In this document: positions 1 to 5,877 of the stretch, one piece after another
How the letters are laid out: every line of letters begins with the position of its first letter
Numbering within the stretch: the stretch's first letter is position 1
Assembly: GCA_014359855.1 (NCBI GenBank)
Contig: JACIYQ010000103.1
Coordinates: forward strand, 1-9,325
Direction: 5' to 3'
Source of the DNA: Parvibaculum sp.
GTDB lineage: Bacteria; Pseudomonadota; Alphaproteobacteria; Parvibaculales; Parvibaculaceae
Length of the DNA: 9,325 bases
The notes under the pieces: generated by a model
What the model was told of the DNA's origin: nothing
Seen by the model: the letters and a program-made list of their open reading frames with translations, nothing else
Database searches by the model: none
Translations under genes and position numbers: made by a program

Positions 1-50
1 AACGAACGTTTCTCTCGCAAAGTCAAAGTCTTGGACCGCCCCGGAAAAAT

Positions 51-89
51 TTAAACCGGACAGCAGTGGGCTTGTCCGGGCCATCGACG
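51..89 (+). repeat. Dispersed repeat family 1, copy A
   Basis: This copy shares an exact 19-base match (AACCGGACAGCAGTGGGCT, 54-72) with the reverse complement of 1516-1534, followed by a looser GTCCGGGCCATCGACG tail. Copy C at 1738-1774 is more diverged. Three copies in intergenic DNA of one 9-kb window indicate a dispersed intergenic repeat. I cannot assign it to a named family. Confidence 0.65.
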
Positions 90-115
90 TCCTGGCTGCA
101 ACGCAAGAAGAAAAA

Positions 116-164
116 GACGTGGATGGCCCGCCCTTCTTTGAAATCACGGTGGGCGGGTCATGAC
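116..164 (+). repeat. Dispersed palindromic element (family 2), copy 1
   Basis: GACGTGGATGGCCCGCCC (116-133) is followed by a 17-base loop and GGGCGGGTCATGAC (151-164). The arms ATGGCCCGCCC and GGGCGGGTCAT pair over 11 positions with one mismatch. The flanks GACGTGGATG and GTCATGAC are the same as in the copies at 1583-1615 and 1651-1683, while the loop differs. This is the pattern of a mobile or amplified REP-like intergenic palindrome. Confidence 0.65.
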
Positions 165-184
165 GGTTGAGAGGCAGGGCAGGC

Positions 185-1318
185 CTACTCCTCCACCATC
201 TCCTTCACCATTTCCGCAATCGCCAGCGATGCCGTCAGCCCCGGGCTCTCGATCCCGAAGAGATTGACGAGGCCGGGCAGCCCATGCGCCTCCGGCCCTG
301 AAACGATGAAGTCGGCCGCCGTCTCGCCGGGCGCGTTCGTCTTCGGGCGCAGGCCCGAATAGGCGGGAGCAAGCGCGTCGTCCTTCAGTCCCGGCCAATA
401 GCGGCGGATCGCGTCGTAAAAGAGCGCCGCGCGCGACGGGTCGACCGCGTAGTCCGGTTCCGTTCCTTCGGGGACGTCGATCCATTCGACATCAGGTCCG
501 AAGCGCGCCTGACCGCCCATATCGAATGTGAGGTGAATACCAAGCCCGGCTTCCTCGGGCACTGGATAGATCAGTCTTGAGAAGGGCGCGCGTCCCGTCA
601 GCGAAAAATAGTTTCCCTTGGCGAAATAGGCGGGAGGCCTGTCCCAGGGATCGAGGCCTTCGATCTGTCCGGCCAGCGCGGGCGCCCAGAGCCCGGCTGC
701 GTTCACAACCATCCGTGAACGGAGTTTCATTGGCTCTGCGCCCTCTACATGGACGGCAAAACCGGGTTTTTCCCTTCCAATCCTGGTCGCCGTCGAGTGA
801 AAGGCGATCACGCCGCCCGCATCCTCGAAATCGCCCTGCAGGCTCAGCATATAGGCATGCGCATCGAAGATTCCGGTGGAGGGGGAGAGCAGTGCCGCCT
901 CCACCCGGAGCGCCGGTTCCATTTCCAGCGCCTCGCGCTTCGTCAGTTCGCGCAGGTCGTGCACCCCGGCCTCCGGTGCGCGCTTCGCGATGCCGTGGAG
1001 TTCGGCAAACTCGCTCTTCCGCGTCGCGACGATCAGCTTGCCGCATTTCCGGTAAGGCAGCCTGCGCGCCTCAAGATACGCATAAAGCCGCTCGCGGCCC
1101 TCCACGCAGAGCCGCGCCTTCAGGCTTCCAGGCGAATAATAGATGCCCGCATGGATAACCTCGCTGTTGCGCGCCGAGATTTCCGTCCCGATAGCGCCAT
1201 GCCGCTCCAGCACCACCGTCTCATGCCCCGCCAGCGCCAGCGCCCGCGCGCAAGCAAGCCCCACGGCGCCTGCGCCGATGACGACTGCATCGATTTCATT
1301 CGTCTCCGCCACCGGCAC
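185..1318 (-). CDS. FAD-dependent oxidoreductase, L-2-hydroxyglutarate oxidase/dehydrogenase (LhgO/L2HGDH)-like
   Basis: The product is 377 residues and belongs to the DAO family of flavoproteins. It most resembles the L-2-hydroxyglutarate dehydrogenase branch, which oxidises L-2-hydroxyglutarate to 2-oxoglutarate and passes electrons on from FAD. Visible features are the N-terminal dinucleotide-binding GxGxxG at residues 15-20 with the acidic E38 at the end of the second strand; the hallmark RNSEVIHAGIYY at 50-61; NAAGLWA at 206-212; KGNYF at 234-238; GLRPK at 322-326; and the C-terminal FAD-contacting ESPGLTASLAIAE near 357-369. Length fits the shorter bacterial members. The frame opens with GTG at 1318, close behind a GAGGGAG purine run; a GTG two codons later is better spaced from that run and may be the true start. 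Substrate is inferred from family motifs, and related 2-hydroxy-acid or glycine oxidases are possible. It is the last gene on this strand; the gap to the upstream gene is about 910 bases, so it probably has its own promoter. Confidence 0.85.
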   Translation of the reverse strand: MPVAETNEIDAVVIGAGAVGLACARALALAGHETVVLERHGAIGTEISARNSEVIHAGIYYSPGSLKARLCVEGRERLYAYLEARRLPYRKCGKLIVATRKSEFAELHGIAKRAPEAGVHDLRELTKREALEMEPALRVEAALLSPSTGIFDAHAYMLSLQGDFEDAGGVIAFHSTATRIGREKPGFAVHVEGAEPMKLRSRMVVNAAGLWAPALAGQIEGLDPWDRPPAYFAKGNYFSLTGRAPFSRLIYPVPEEAGLGIHLTFDMGGQARFGPDVEWIDVPEGTEPDYAVDPSRAALFYDAIRRYWPGLKDDALAPAYSGLRPKTNAPGETAADFIVSGPEAHGLPGLVNLFGIESPGLTASLAIAEMVKEMVEE

Positions 1319-1497
1319 TCTCCCTCACGTCACGGGAAAAGCTGTGCCGGAGAAAGGAGAGGGAGGCAAGGGGGGCAAGGGGGGCTCTATATACAGAACG
1401 TCATTGCCGGGCCGGGCCGCAGGTCCGTGACCCAACAATCCAGAAGCCGCGTAAGCGGCGTCCCCTTCACATGACTCTGACCCGGTGTTCGCAGCAG

Positions 1498-1537
1498 CCC
1501 TGGATGCCTGGGTCGAGCCCACTGCTGTCCGGTTAAG
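1498..1537 (-). repeat. Dispersed repeat family 1, copy B (inverted)
   Basis: On the minus strand this reads CTTAACCGGACAGCAGTGGG followed by CTCGACCCAGGCATCCAGGG. It matches copy A exactly over 19 bases (1516-1534 against 54-72) and copy C over most of its length. Its orientation is opposite to the other two copies. Confidence 0.7.
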
Positions 1538-1582
1538 CGGACTCCGGTTGCAGAAGTGAGGTTGTCGACTCCAACCAAAGTC

Positions 1583-1615
1583 GTCATGGCCCGATTTATT
1601 CGGGCCATCCACGTC
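1583..1615 (-). repeat. Dispersed palindromic element (family 2), copy 2
   Basis: GTCATGGCCCG (1583-1593), a 7-base AT-rich loop, then CGGGCCATCCACGTC (1601-1615). ATGGCCCG and CGGGCCAT form a perfect 8-bp stem. On the minus strand it carries the same GACGTGGATG start and GTCATGAC-like end as copies 1 and 3. It faces copy 3 across 35 bases. Confidence 0.75.
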
Positions 1616-1650
1616 TTTTCGGCAGGTAAAAACTGAAAAGAAGAAAGAAA

Positions 1651-1683
1651 GACGTGGATGACCCGGACGAGCCGGGTCATGAC
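1651..1683 (+). repeat. Dispersed palindromic element (family 2), copy 3
   Basis: GACGTGGATGACCCGG, then ACGAG, then CCGGGTCATGAC. The arms ATGACCCGG (1658-1666) and CCGGGTCAT (1672-1680) are a perfect 9-bp inverted repeat with a 5-base loop. With copy 2 in the opposite orientation just upstream, and matching CTTTTC/GAAAAG segments between them, the pair makes a nested inverted structure of about 100 bases that resembles a BIME-type doublet. Confidence 0.75.
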
Positions 1684-1737
1684 GAAAAAGGGAGAAAGTG
1701 CCGTGTCGCAAGTGGATTGAATCAAACCCTGCTCTTC

Positions 1738-1774
1738 TTAACCGGACGAGAGTGGGTCGAGCCCGGGCATGACG
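1738..1774 (+). repeat. Dispersed repeat family 1, copy C
   Basis: TTAACCGGACGAGAGTGGGT followed by CGAGCCCGGGCATGACG. It shares the TTAACCGGAC start and AGTGGG with copies A and B. Its second half (CGAGCCCGGGCATGACG) resembles half of the family 2 palindrome, which suggests the two families are modules that combine. Confidence 0.6.
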
Positions 1775-1795
1775 TGAAAGGGAAGCGGTCCAAAA

Positions 1796-2002
1796 CCGGG
1801 GACAAGTTTTCGGGAAGAATCTTCTCCCCGCTTCCGGGGATAACTCGGCCTCTGCTCGCCGCGCCGCAACATATCCCCCTCATGCACCCGCGAAGAGAGG
1901 CGGCCCAAAAGACCGGCCGGAAAAATGCGGAGCGGGGATATCGGCGCCGTTTTTAACAGTTCGATGACATTCCGGTGACAGTCGCATCCGGCTTATCCCC
2001 GG
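1796..2002. repeat. Scattered TTATCCCCG-like motifs in both orientations
   Basis: Minus-orientation sites are CCGGGGACAAG (1796-1806), CCGGGGATAAC (1834-1844) and GCGGGGATATC (1932-1942). Plus-orientation sites are ATATCCCC (1871-1878) and TTATCCCCGG (1993-2002). They use the same core as the phased array at 2086-2195 but are not regularly spaced. TTATCCCCG matches the bacterial DnaA box TTATCCACA at seven of nine positions. Whether DnaA or another factor binds here cannot be told from sequence. Confidence 0.5.
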
Positions 2003-2085
2003 CCTTCCAATCTTCCAATGAATTCAGCGGGTTGGGAGAGGGCGGCAAACCCCGAATTGTGACAGTGGGGTGCGAAAAGCCGTGA

Positions 2086-2195
2086 TTTGTCCCCGGATAG
2101 CGCTGATTTAATCCCCGGCGGCCGGCCGGTTTATCCCCGCAAGACACGCGATCTATCCCCGCCAGCGCGGCGGTTTATCCCCGGAAGAGGCGCCG
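2086..2195 (+). repeat. Five TTTATCCCCG motifs at exact 22-bp spacing (iteron-like array)
   Basis: The CCCC of each core begins at 2091, 2113, 2135, 2157 and 2179, a period of exactly 22 bp four times in a row. Cores are TTTGTCCCCG, TTAATCCCCG, TTTATCCCCG, TCTATCCCCG and TTTATCCCCG, so each differs from the consensus by at most one base. The 11-12 bases between cores are GC-rich but not conserved. A period that is not a multiple of three rules out a coding repeat. Constant spacing with free spacer sequence points to a protein docking on one face of the helix, two turns apart, rather than to a recent tandem duplication. The array ends about 33 bases beyond the stop codon of the sulfatase-family gene. 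The bound factor is unknown. Confidence 0.75.
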
Positions 2196-2228
2196 CCCGC
2201 GTGGGCCGGAAAACCATCCGTGAGCGGA

Positions 2229-3752
2229 TCAATATCGCGCGGCAGGGCGCGCCACCGGCCCGTCATCCGTGATCGAGATGTGGGTCAGCGTCTGCTCGTC
2301 ATGGTTCATGCGCCAGGAGAGAAGCCGCTGCGCATAGTCGAGCATCACGGGCAGGTATTCGGGGTCGTTCGCGCGGTTCACGAATTCGTCCGGGTCCTTT
2401 TCGAGATCGAAGAGGAGCGGCGGGAGCTTCGTGAAGTGGACATATTTGAACTTCTCGTCGCGGATGACGTTCATCGTGCATTGATGCATCGTCAATCCCA
2501 ATCGCTTCTCGGCGCTGTCGTCGGCGGGGTCGCGGAAGTCGAATTCCCAATGCGCTTCGCTTCGCCATGCCGCCGGTTCGCGGCCTTCAAGGAAGGGCCT
2601 GAGCGACTTGCCGTCGCATTGCACCGGTATCTCGGCGCCAATGAAGTCGAGCATGGTCGGCATGATGTCGACATTCTCGGTGAAGCGCGTCACGCGCGTT
2701 CCGCGCGCGCCGTCCGCCGCCTTGCGCGGGTCGCGGATGATGAGCGGGATGCGGTAGGACGCATCGAAATAGCCGCATTTTCCGATGAGCCAGTGATCGC
2801 CCATCTGCTCGCCATGATCCGACGTGAAGACGATCAGCGTGTTGTCCCAGCGGCCCGTTTCCTTCAGGAAGGCGAAGACGCGGCCGAGCGCCTCGTCCAC
2901 TTCCGAGATCAGCCCGTAATAGACGGCCTTCAGCCTGCGGAGCTTTTTGTCGTTCGCCGGTGCGCGGAAGAGCTTGCGGCCAAGCTGATGTTCGAGCCAG
3001 GGATGCTGCGCGCCTTCCGCCTCATACGTTTCCTTGCGCGCGAAGCCTGGCACCGTTTGCGGTTCATACATTGCGTTGAAGGGTTCGGGTGCGACGAAGG
3101 GCGGATGCGGGCGCAGGATCGAAAGATGCGCGATGAAGGGCGTCGAGGAGTTCGCGATGTAATCGATCAGGCGGTTCGTGAGATAAGACGTGTCGTCGAT
3201 CTCCTTCGCATAGACGAGCGGGCGGGGCGCGGGCGCACCGTCCTCGTAGTCGGGGCCCGGTGCGCGGTGCCCATAGGCAAAGCGAATGTCGTCCGGCACT
3301 TCATGGCCGTTTTCCTTCAGCCAGTCCGTCCATGGCGTCGGCCATGTTCCCATCATGCAGACAGGGCGGATTCCGGGCAGCGGTCCTTCATAGGTTCTGA
3401 GCCAGGGGCTTTCGGGATCTTCCTCGCGCGGGTCCTGGCTCGTGTCCGTGTATCCGAAGAGAACGGGATCGTAGCCGTGGCGTCCTGCTTCCTTCGCCCA
3501 GTTGGTATGGCGCGCGTCGAGCGGCGTTCCGTTGGTGCCGGAGCGGTGGTTCTGCAGATACATGCCGGTGTGAAGCGAGGCGCGCGAAGGGCCGCAGGGA
3601 ACGGCATTCGCATAGTGCCGGGTGAAGAGCACGCCGTCTTCGGCGAGCGCGTCGAGGTTCGGTGTCCTGACGGTCGGGTGCCCCAATGTGGAGAGGCATT
3701 CGCCGCGCCACTGATCCGCCGTGATGAAGAGAATGTTAAGCCTGTCAGCCAT
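2229..3752 (-). CDS. Sulfatase-superfamily hydrolase, phosphonate monoester hydrolase (PMH)-like
   Basis: The product is 507 residues from the ATG at 3752, which has GGGAGG about nine bases upstream; a further in-frame ATG at 3812 would add 20 residues of unlikely sequence. It is an alkaline-phosphatase-fold metallohydrolase. It shows the DQWR metal-ligand motif (D13, Q14), the sulfatase signature CGPSR at 53-57 whose Cys53 would be converted to formylglycine, N74, RPHPPF with H216, SDHGEQ with D312-H313, and K325 in GK. These positions and the near-C-terminal EFDFRD, KYVHF, PPLLFDL, LSWRM and TLTH blocks match what I recall of Rhizobium/Burkholderia PMH, which cleaves phosphonate monoesters and, promiscuously, phosphodiesters and sulfate esters. 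No signal peptide is visible, so it should be cytoplasmic. It is divergent from the ferredoxin gene, 213 bases away. True substrate is uncertain. It needs a formylglycine-generating enzyme encoded elsewhere. Confidence 0.88.
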   Translation of the reverse strand: MADRLNILFITADQWRGECLSTLGHPTVRTPNLDALAEDGVLFTRHYANAVPCGPSRASLHTGMYLQNHRSGTNGTPLDARHTNWAKEAGRHGYDPVLFGYTDTSQDPREEDPESPWLRTYEGPLPGIRPVCMMGTWPTPWTDWLKENGHEVPDDIRFAYGHRAPGPDYEDGAPAPRPLVYAKEIDDTSYLTNRLIDYIANSSTPFIAHLSILRPHPPFVAPEPFNAMYEPQTVPGFARKETYEAEGAQHPWLEHQLGRKLFRAPANDKKLRRLKAVYYGLISEVDEALGRVFAFLKETGRWDNTLIVFTSDHGEQMGDHWLIGKCGYFDASYRIPLIIRDPRKAADGARGTRVTRFTENVDIMPTMLDFIGAEIPVQCDGKSLRPFLEGREPAAWRSEAHWEFDFRDPADDSAEKRLGLTMHQCTMNVIRDEKFKYVHFTKLPPLLFDLEKDPDEFVNRANDPEYLPVMLDYAQRLLSWRMNHDEQTLTHISITDDGPVARPAARY

Positions 3753-3965
3753 TTCCGGCCCTCCCGGTCCTTGTTTACGCGAGACTATGCGGCGCCCGTG
3801 ACAAGGGAACAACGGGCGCGATTGCGGGGCTAACGCTGCGTCGGAAAAGCCTTCGCCCGATTGAGGGGTTGAAAAGAAATCGGCCCTGCGTCATGTATGT
3901 GCCGGCCCTTTGCGGGGCCCTCCGGCGCTGCCGGCTCCTTCCACCTCCGACCAAGAAAAAGCAAG
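3753..3965. promoter_or_regulatory. Divergent intergenic region, sulfatase-family gene / ferredoxin
   Basis: These 213 bases separate two genes transcribed away from each other and must hold both promoters. A TTGAAA at 3869-3874 is a candidate -35 for the ferredoxin, but no convincing -10 follows at the usual distance. The ferredoxin leader contains GC-rich inverted repeats, GGCCC/GGGCC (3904-3919) and CCGGC-GCT-GCCGG (3922-3934), that could fold just upstream of the start codon. Confidence 0.35.
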
Positions 3966-4286
3966 ATGGCGAAGATCACCTATATCGAGCACAACGGCAC
4001 GGAACACACCATCGATGTCGAAAGCGGCATGACGGTGATGGAAGGCGCCATCAAGAATTCCATTCCCGGCATTGATGCGGATTGCGGCGGCGCCTGCGCC
4101 TGCGCGACCTGCCATGTCTATGTCGCGGACGCCTGGAAGGAAAAAGTCGGCGCGGCCGAGAGCATGGAAGAAGACATGCTCGACTTCGCCTTCGACGTGC
4201 GCGAGAACTCGCGCCTGTCCTGCCAGATCAAGGTGACGGACGACCTCGACGGCCTCGTCGTGAACCTGCCCGAAAAGCAGTTCTGA
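3966..4286 (+). CDS. [2Fe-2S] ferredoxin, adrenodoxin/putidaredoxin type
   Basis: The product is 106 residues from the ATG at 3966; an upstream in-frame ATG at 3897 would add a low-complexity leader and is rejected. It is a soluble one-electron carrier with a vertebrate-type/adrenodoxin-like [2Fe-2S] fold. Cluster ligands are C40, C46 and C49 (C-x5-C-x2-C) and C86, with the usual extra C44 inside CGGACAC. The acidic helix EEDMLDFAFD (68-77) is where this family docks on its reductase and on cytochrome P450 or other partners. The ribosome site is weak (AAGAAAAAGCAAG). The gene stands alone on this strand and runs tail to tail with the chorismate mutase gene, stops 10 bases apart. The FNR gene about 540 bases downstream is a likely reductant. 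The client is unknown; a P450 or an iron-sulfur assembly role are both possible. Confidence 0.92.
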   Translation: MAKITYIEHNGTEHTIDVESGMTVMEGAIKNSIPGIDADCGGACACATCHVYVADAWKEKVGAAESMEEDMLDFAFDVRENSRLSCQIKVTDDLDGLVVNLPEKQF

Positions 4287-4296
4287 AGCGTCTTTC

Positions 4297-4602
4297 TCAA
4301 CCGTTCGCAGCTGACTTCTTCTTCCCGTCGAAGACAGAGAACTCGTGCTCGATCGATTTCTCGATCAGCAGGCGCCACAGCGGCTCGGCGATCGAGCGGC
4401 TGAGTCCCGCCCGGTCCGCCTCCGTCAGCACCTTCATCACCACTTCCTCGATCCGCGCATCGTCGCGTACGGCGGAGCGCTCGCCCTTGATCGCGCCGGC
4501 CTGCTCGATGTAGCCCTGCCGCTCCGCAAGCAGCTTCACGAGCTCACGGTCGATCCTGTCGATCTCGTTGCGGACTTCCGGCATCGTGTTGCATTTGATC
4601 AT
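4297..4602 (-). CDS. Chorismate mutase, AroQ (type II) family
   Basis: The product is 101 residues from the ATG at 4602, with GGAG about eight bases before it. It is an all-alpha AroQ domain, expected to convert chorismate to prephenate for phenylalanine and tyrosine synthesis in the cytoplasm. Aligning from memory to the E. coli chorismate mutase domain, it keeps R11 (VRNEIDRID), R28 (AERQ), K39 (AIKG), D47 and R50 (VRDDAR) and S83. The position of E. coli Glu52 is Ile51 and that of Gln88 is Glu87; a Glu at the latter site is also used by yeast-type chorismate mutases. Length is that of a free-standing mutase, not fused to a dehydratase or dehydrogenase. An isochorismate-pyruvate lyase (PchB-like) activity is a less likely alternative. 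It overlaps no other gene and converges on the ferredoxin gene. Confidence 0.85.
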   Translation of the reverse strand: MIKCNTMPEVRNEIDRIDRELVKLLAERQGYIEQAGAIKGERSAVRDDARIEEVVMKVLTEADRAGLSRSIAEPLWRLLIEKSIEHEFSVFDGKKKSAANG

Positions 4603-4660
4603 TGAGCGTCTCCGGCGGGCGGGTGCGGCACGACGTCATGCAGCCGTGTACGCGCAGCTT

Positions 4661-4688
4661 AAGATAAGCATGGGTGAAGCTTTGTCAC
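4661..4688 (-). promoter_or_regulatory. Candidate promoter of the chorismate mutase gene
   Basis: On the minus strand, GTGACA (4688-4683) and TATCTT (4666-4661) are separated by 16 bases. They match the sigma-70 consensus at five of six and four of six positions, and lie about 60 bases upstream of the ATG at 4602. This is a consensus match only. Confidence 0.4.
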
Positions 4689-4728
4689 GGCCAATCGGGC
4701 AATTTTTTGCTTGGCGTTACGGGATCGC

Positions 4729-4790
4729 GGACCTATATAGGCCAGAAAGGTTGTGAAATATATATAATCACACTTTTTATAGGTAATTAT
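4729..4790 (+). promoter_or_regulatory. AT-rich promoter/operator region of the FNR gene
   Basis: This stretch is strikingly AT-rich against its GC-rich surroundings. It contains a perfect 10-bp palindrome CCTATATAGG (4732-4741), a TATAAT hexamer (4763-4768) and TGTGA...TCACA arms (4752-4756 and 4768-4772) that are 11 bases apart. No good -35 sits at the right distance from TATAAT, and a TTGTGA at 4751 with a later T/A-rich -10 is an alternative. The inverted arms could be an operator; their spacing does not fit the CRP/FNR N6 or N4 pattern. Confidence 0.4.
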
Positions 4791-4824
4791 GCCCGGCCAT
4801 GGGTGGAACGACAGGTGACCGAGA

Positions 4825-5856
4825 ATGACTCAGGAAGCGATCTCGACGGATGTGGTGATCATCGGAGCCGGCCCCTGCGGGCTTTTCGCAGTGTTCGAGC
4901 TCGGCCTTCTCGACATGAAATGTCACCTTGTCGATATCCTGGACAAGCCGGGCGGGCAGTGCGCCGAGCTCTATCCAGAAAAGCCGATCTACGATATTCC
5001 GGCGCTTCCCGTCGTCAGCGGGCATGAGCTCACGGAGCGGCTGATGGAGCAGGCCGCGCCTTTCAGCCCGGAGTATCATTACAACGAGATGGTCGAAGAG
5101 CTGGAGAAGCTCGAAGACGGCCGCTTCCGCGTGAAGACCGATGGCGGTCTCGTGTTCGAAGCGAAAGTTGTCGTGATCGCGGCGGGGGGTGGCAGCTTCC
5201 AGCCGAAGAAGCCGCCCATTCCCGGCATCGACGCCTATGAGGGCCAGTCCGTCTTCTATTCGGTCAAGCGGATGGAGAACTTCCGCAACAAGAAGGTGCT
5301 GATCTCCGGCGGCGGCGATAGTGCGCTGGACTGGACGATCAACCTGCAGCCGGTTGCACAGTCGATGCAGCTCATTCATCGCCGTGACGGGTTCCGTGCG
5401 GCGCCGGATAGCGTCAACAAGATGCATGCGCTGGTGGAAGAAGGAAAAATGCAGTTCCATCTCGGCCAGATCACGGCACTGCATGGCGATAACGGTCAGC
5501 TCACCGGTGTCACCGCGAAGGGTAACGATGGCAGCGATTACGAGATCGAGTGCGACACTCTGCTGCCGTTCTTCGGTCTCACCATGAAGCTCGGTCCGAT
5601 CGCGAATTGGGGGCTCAACCTTCACGAGAACCTTATCCCGGTCGACACCGGGAAGTTCCAGTCGAGCGAACCGGGCATCTTCGCCATCGGTGACATCAAT
5701 ACCTATCCGGGCAAGCTGAAGCTCATTCTCTCAGGCTTCCACGAAGCGGCGCTCATGGCGCAGGCTGCTTTCAAGTATGCCAATCCGGACGCGAAGGTCA
5801 CCTTCCAGTACACGACGTCGTCGACCAGCCTGCAGAAGAAACTCGGCGTCGCCTGA
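4825..5856 (+). CDS. Ferredoxin--NADP+ reductase, thioredoxin-reductase-like (type 2)
   Basis: The product is 343 residues from the ATG at 4825, preceded by AGGTGA. It transfers electrons between NADPH and ferredoxin through FAD. It has two Rossmann domains: FAD-binding GAGPCG at 14-19 with KPGGQC (41-46), ELYPEKPIYDIPA (48-60) and the C-terminal FAD-contacting GD at 289-290; and NADPH-binding GGGDSA at 162-167 followed by HRRD (185-188), where the arginines suit the 2'-phosphate of NADPH. The redox-active CxxC of true thioredoxin reductases is absent, its place taken by GGDSALDW, which marks the YumC-like FNR group. The C-terminal extension (to YTTSSTSLQKKL) is also typical. It is the first gene of a plus-strand series and is 21 bases from a ferredoxin gene, so the ferredoxin at 5878 is its most likely partner. 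Confidence 0.93.
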   Translation: MTQEAISTDVVIIGAGPCGLFAVFELGLLDMKCHLVDILDKPGGQCAELYPEKPIYDIPALPVVSGHELTERLMEQAAPFSPEYHYNEMVEELEKLEDGRFRVKTDGGLVFEAKVVVIAAGGGSFQPKKPPIPGIDAYEGQSVFYSVKRMENFRNKKVLISGGGDSALDWTINLQPVAQSMQLIHRRDGFRAAPDSVNKMHALVEEGKMQFHLGQITALHGDNGQLTGVTAKGNDGSDYEIECDTLLPFFGLTMKLGPIANWGLNLHENLIPVDTGKFQSSEPGIFAIGDINTYPGKLKLILSGFHEAALMAQAAFKYANPDAKVTFQYTTSSTSLQKKLGVA

Positions 5857-5877
5857 TATCCAATCCGAGGTCAGTTC

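Larger units (their letters stand above)
1..184. other. Non-coding 3' flank of the LhgO-like gene, carrying two repeat copies
   Basis: No open frame here has coding character. The stretch is occupied by one copy of each of the two dispersed repeat families also found at 1498-1774: an ACCGGACAGCAGTGGGCT-type copy at 51-89 and a GACGTGGATG...GTCATGAC palindrome at 116-164. The palindrome lies about 20 bases beyond the stop codon of the minus-strand oxidoreductase gene, so it could form a hairpin at the 3' end of that transcript. That role is inferred. Confidence 0.6.
1319..2228. other. Long gene-free region rich in repeats and phased motifs
   Basis: About 910 bases lie between two minus-strand genes. 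The short open frames here run through palindromes and show no protein-like composition, so I call no gene. In order it holds: a tandem pair of 9-base GGCAAGGGG units (1365-1382) next to a TATATAG stretch (1387-1393) that could be a -10 region for the oxidoreductase gene; a small GCCGC-GTAA-GCGGC hairpin (1446-1459); repeat family 1 copies B and C; two back-to-back family 2 palindromes (1583-1683); scattered TTATCCCC-like sites (1796-2002); and the 22-bp phased array (2086-2195). Confidence 0.7.

Noticed and set aside
1325..1725. Minus-strand open frames in the region upstream of the oxidoreductase gene
   Set aside because: They run through the palindromic repeats, and their products reflect repeat sequence, not a protein.
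2086..2195. The 22-bp array as a CRISPR
   Set aside because: Cores are 10 bases and spacers 12 bases, far below CRISPR repeat and spacer sizes, and no cas genes are present.
1796..2195. Chromosomal origin of replication
   Set aside because: The motif resembles DnaA boxes, but there is no exact TTATCCACA, no clear AT-rich unwinding stretch and no dnaA, hemE, parAB or gidA-type neighbour. Kept only as a hypothesis in the findings.
2220..3833. A 537-codon open frame on the plus strand opposite the sulfatase-family gene
   Set aside because: It is the antisense shadow of a GC-rich gene. The minus-strand frame carries the full sulfatase/PMH motif set, and the plus-strand product is Arg/Val-rich with no recognisable domain.
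4752..4772. CRP/FNR-type operator
   Set aside because: The TGTGA and TCACA arms are 11 bases apart, not 6 (CRP) or 4 (FNR), so the helical phasing is wrong for those regulators.
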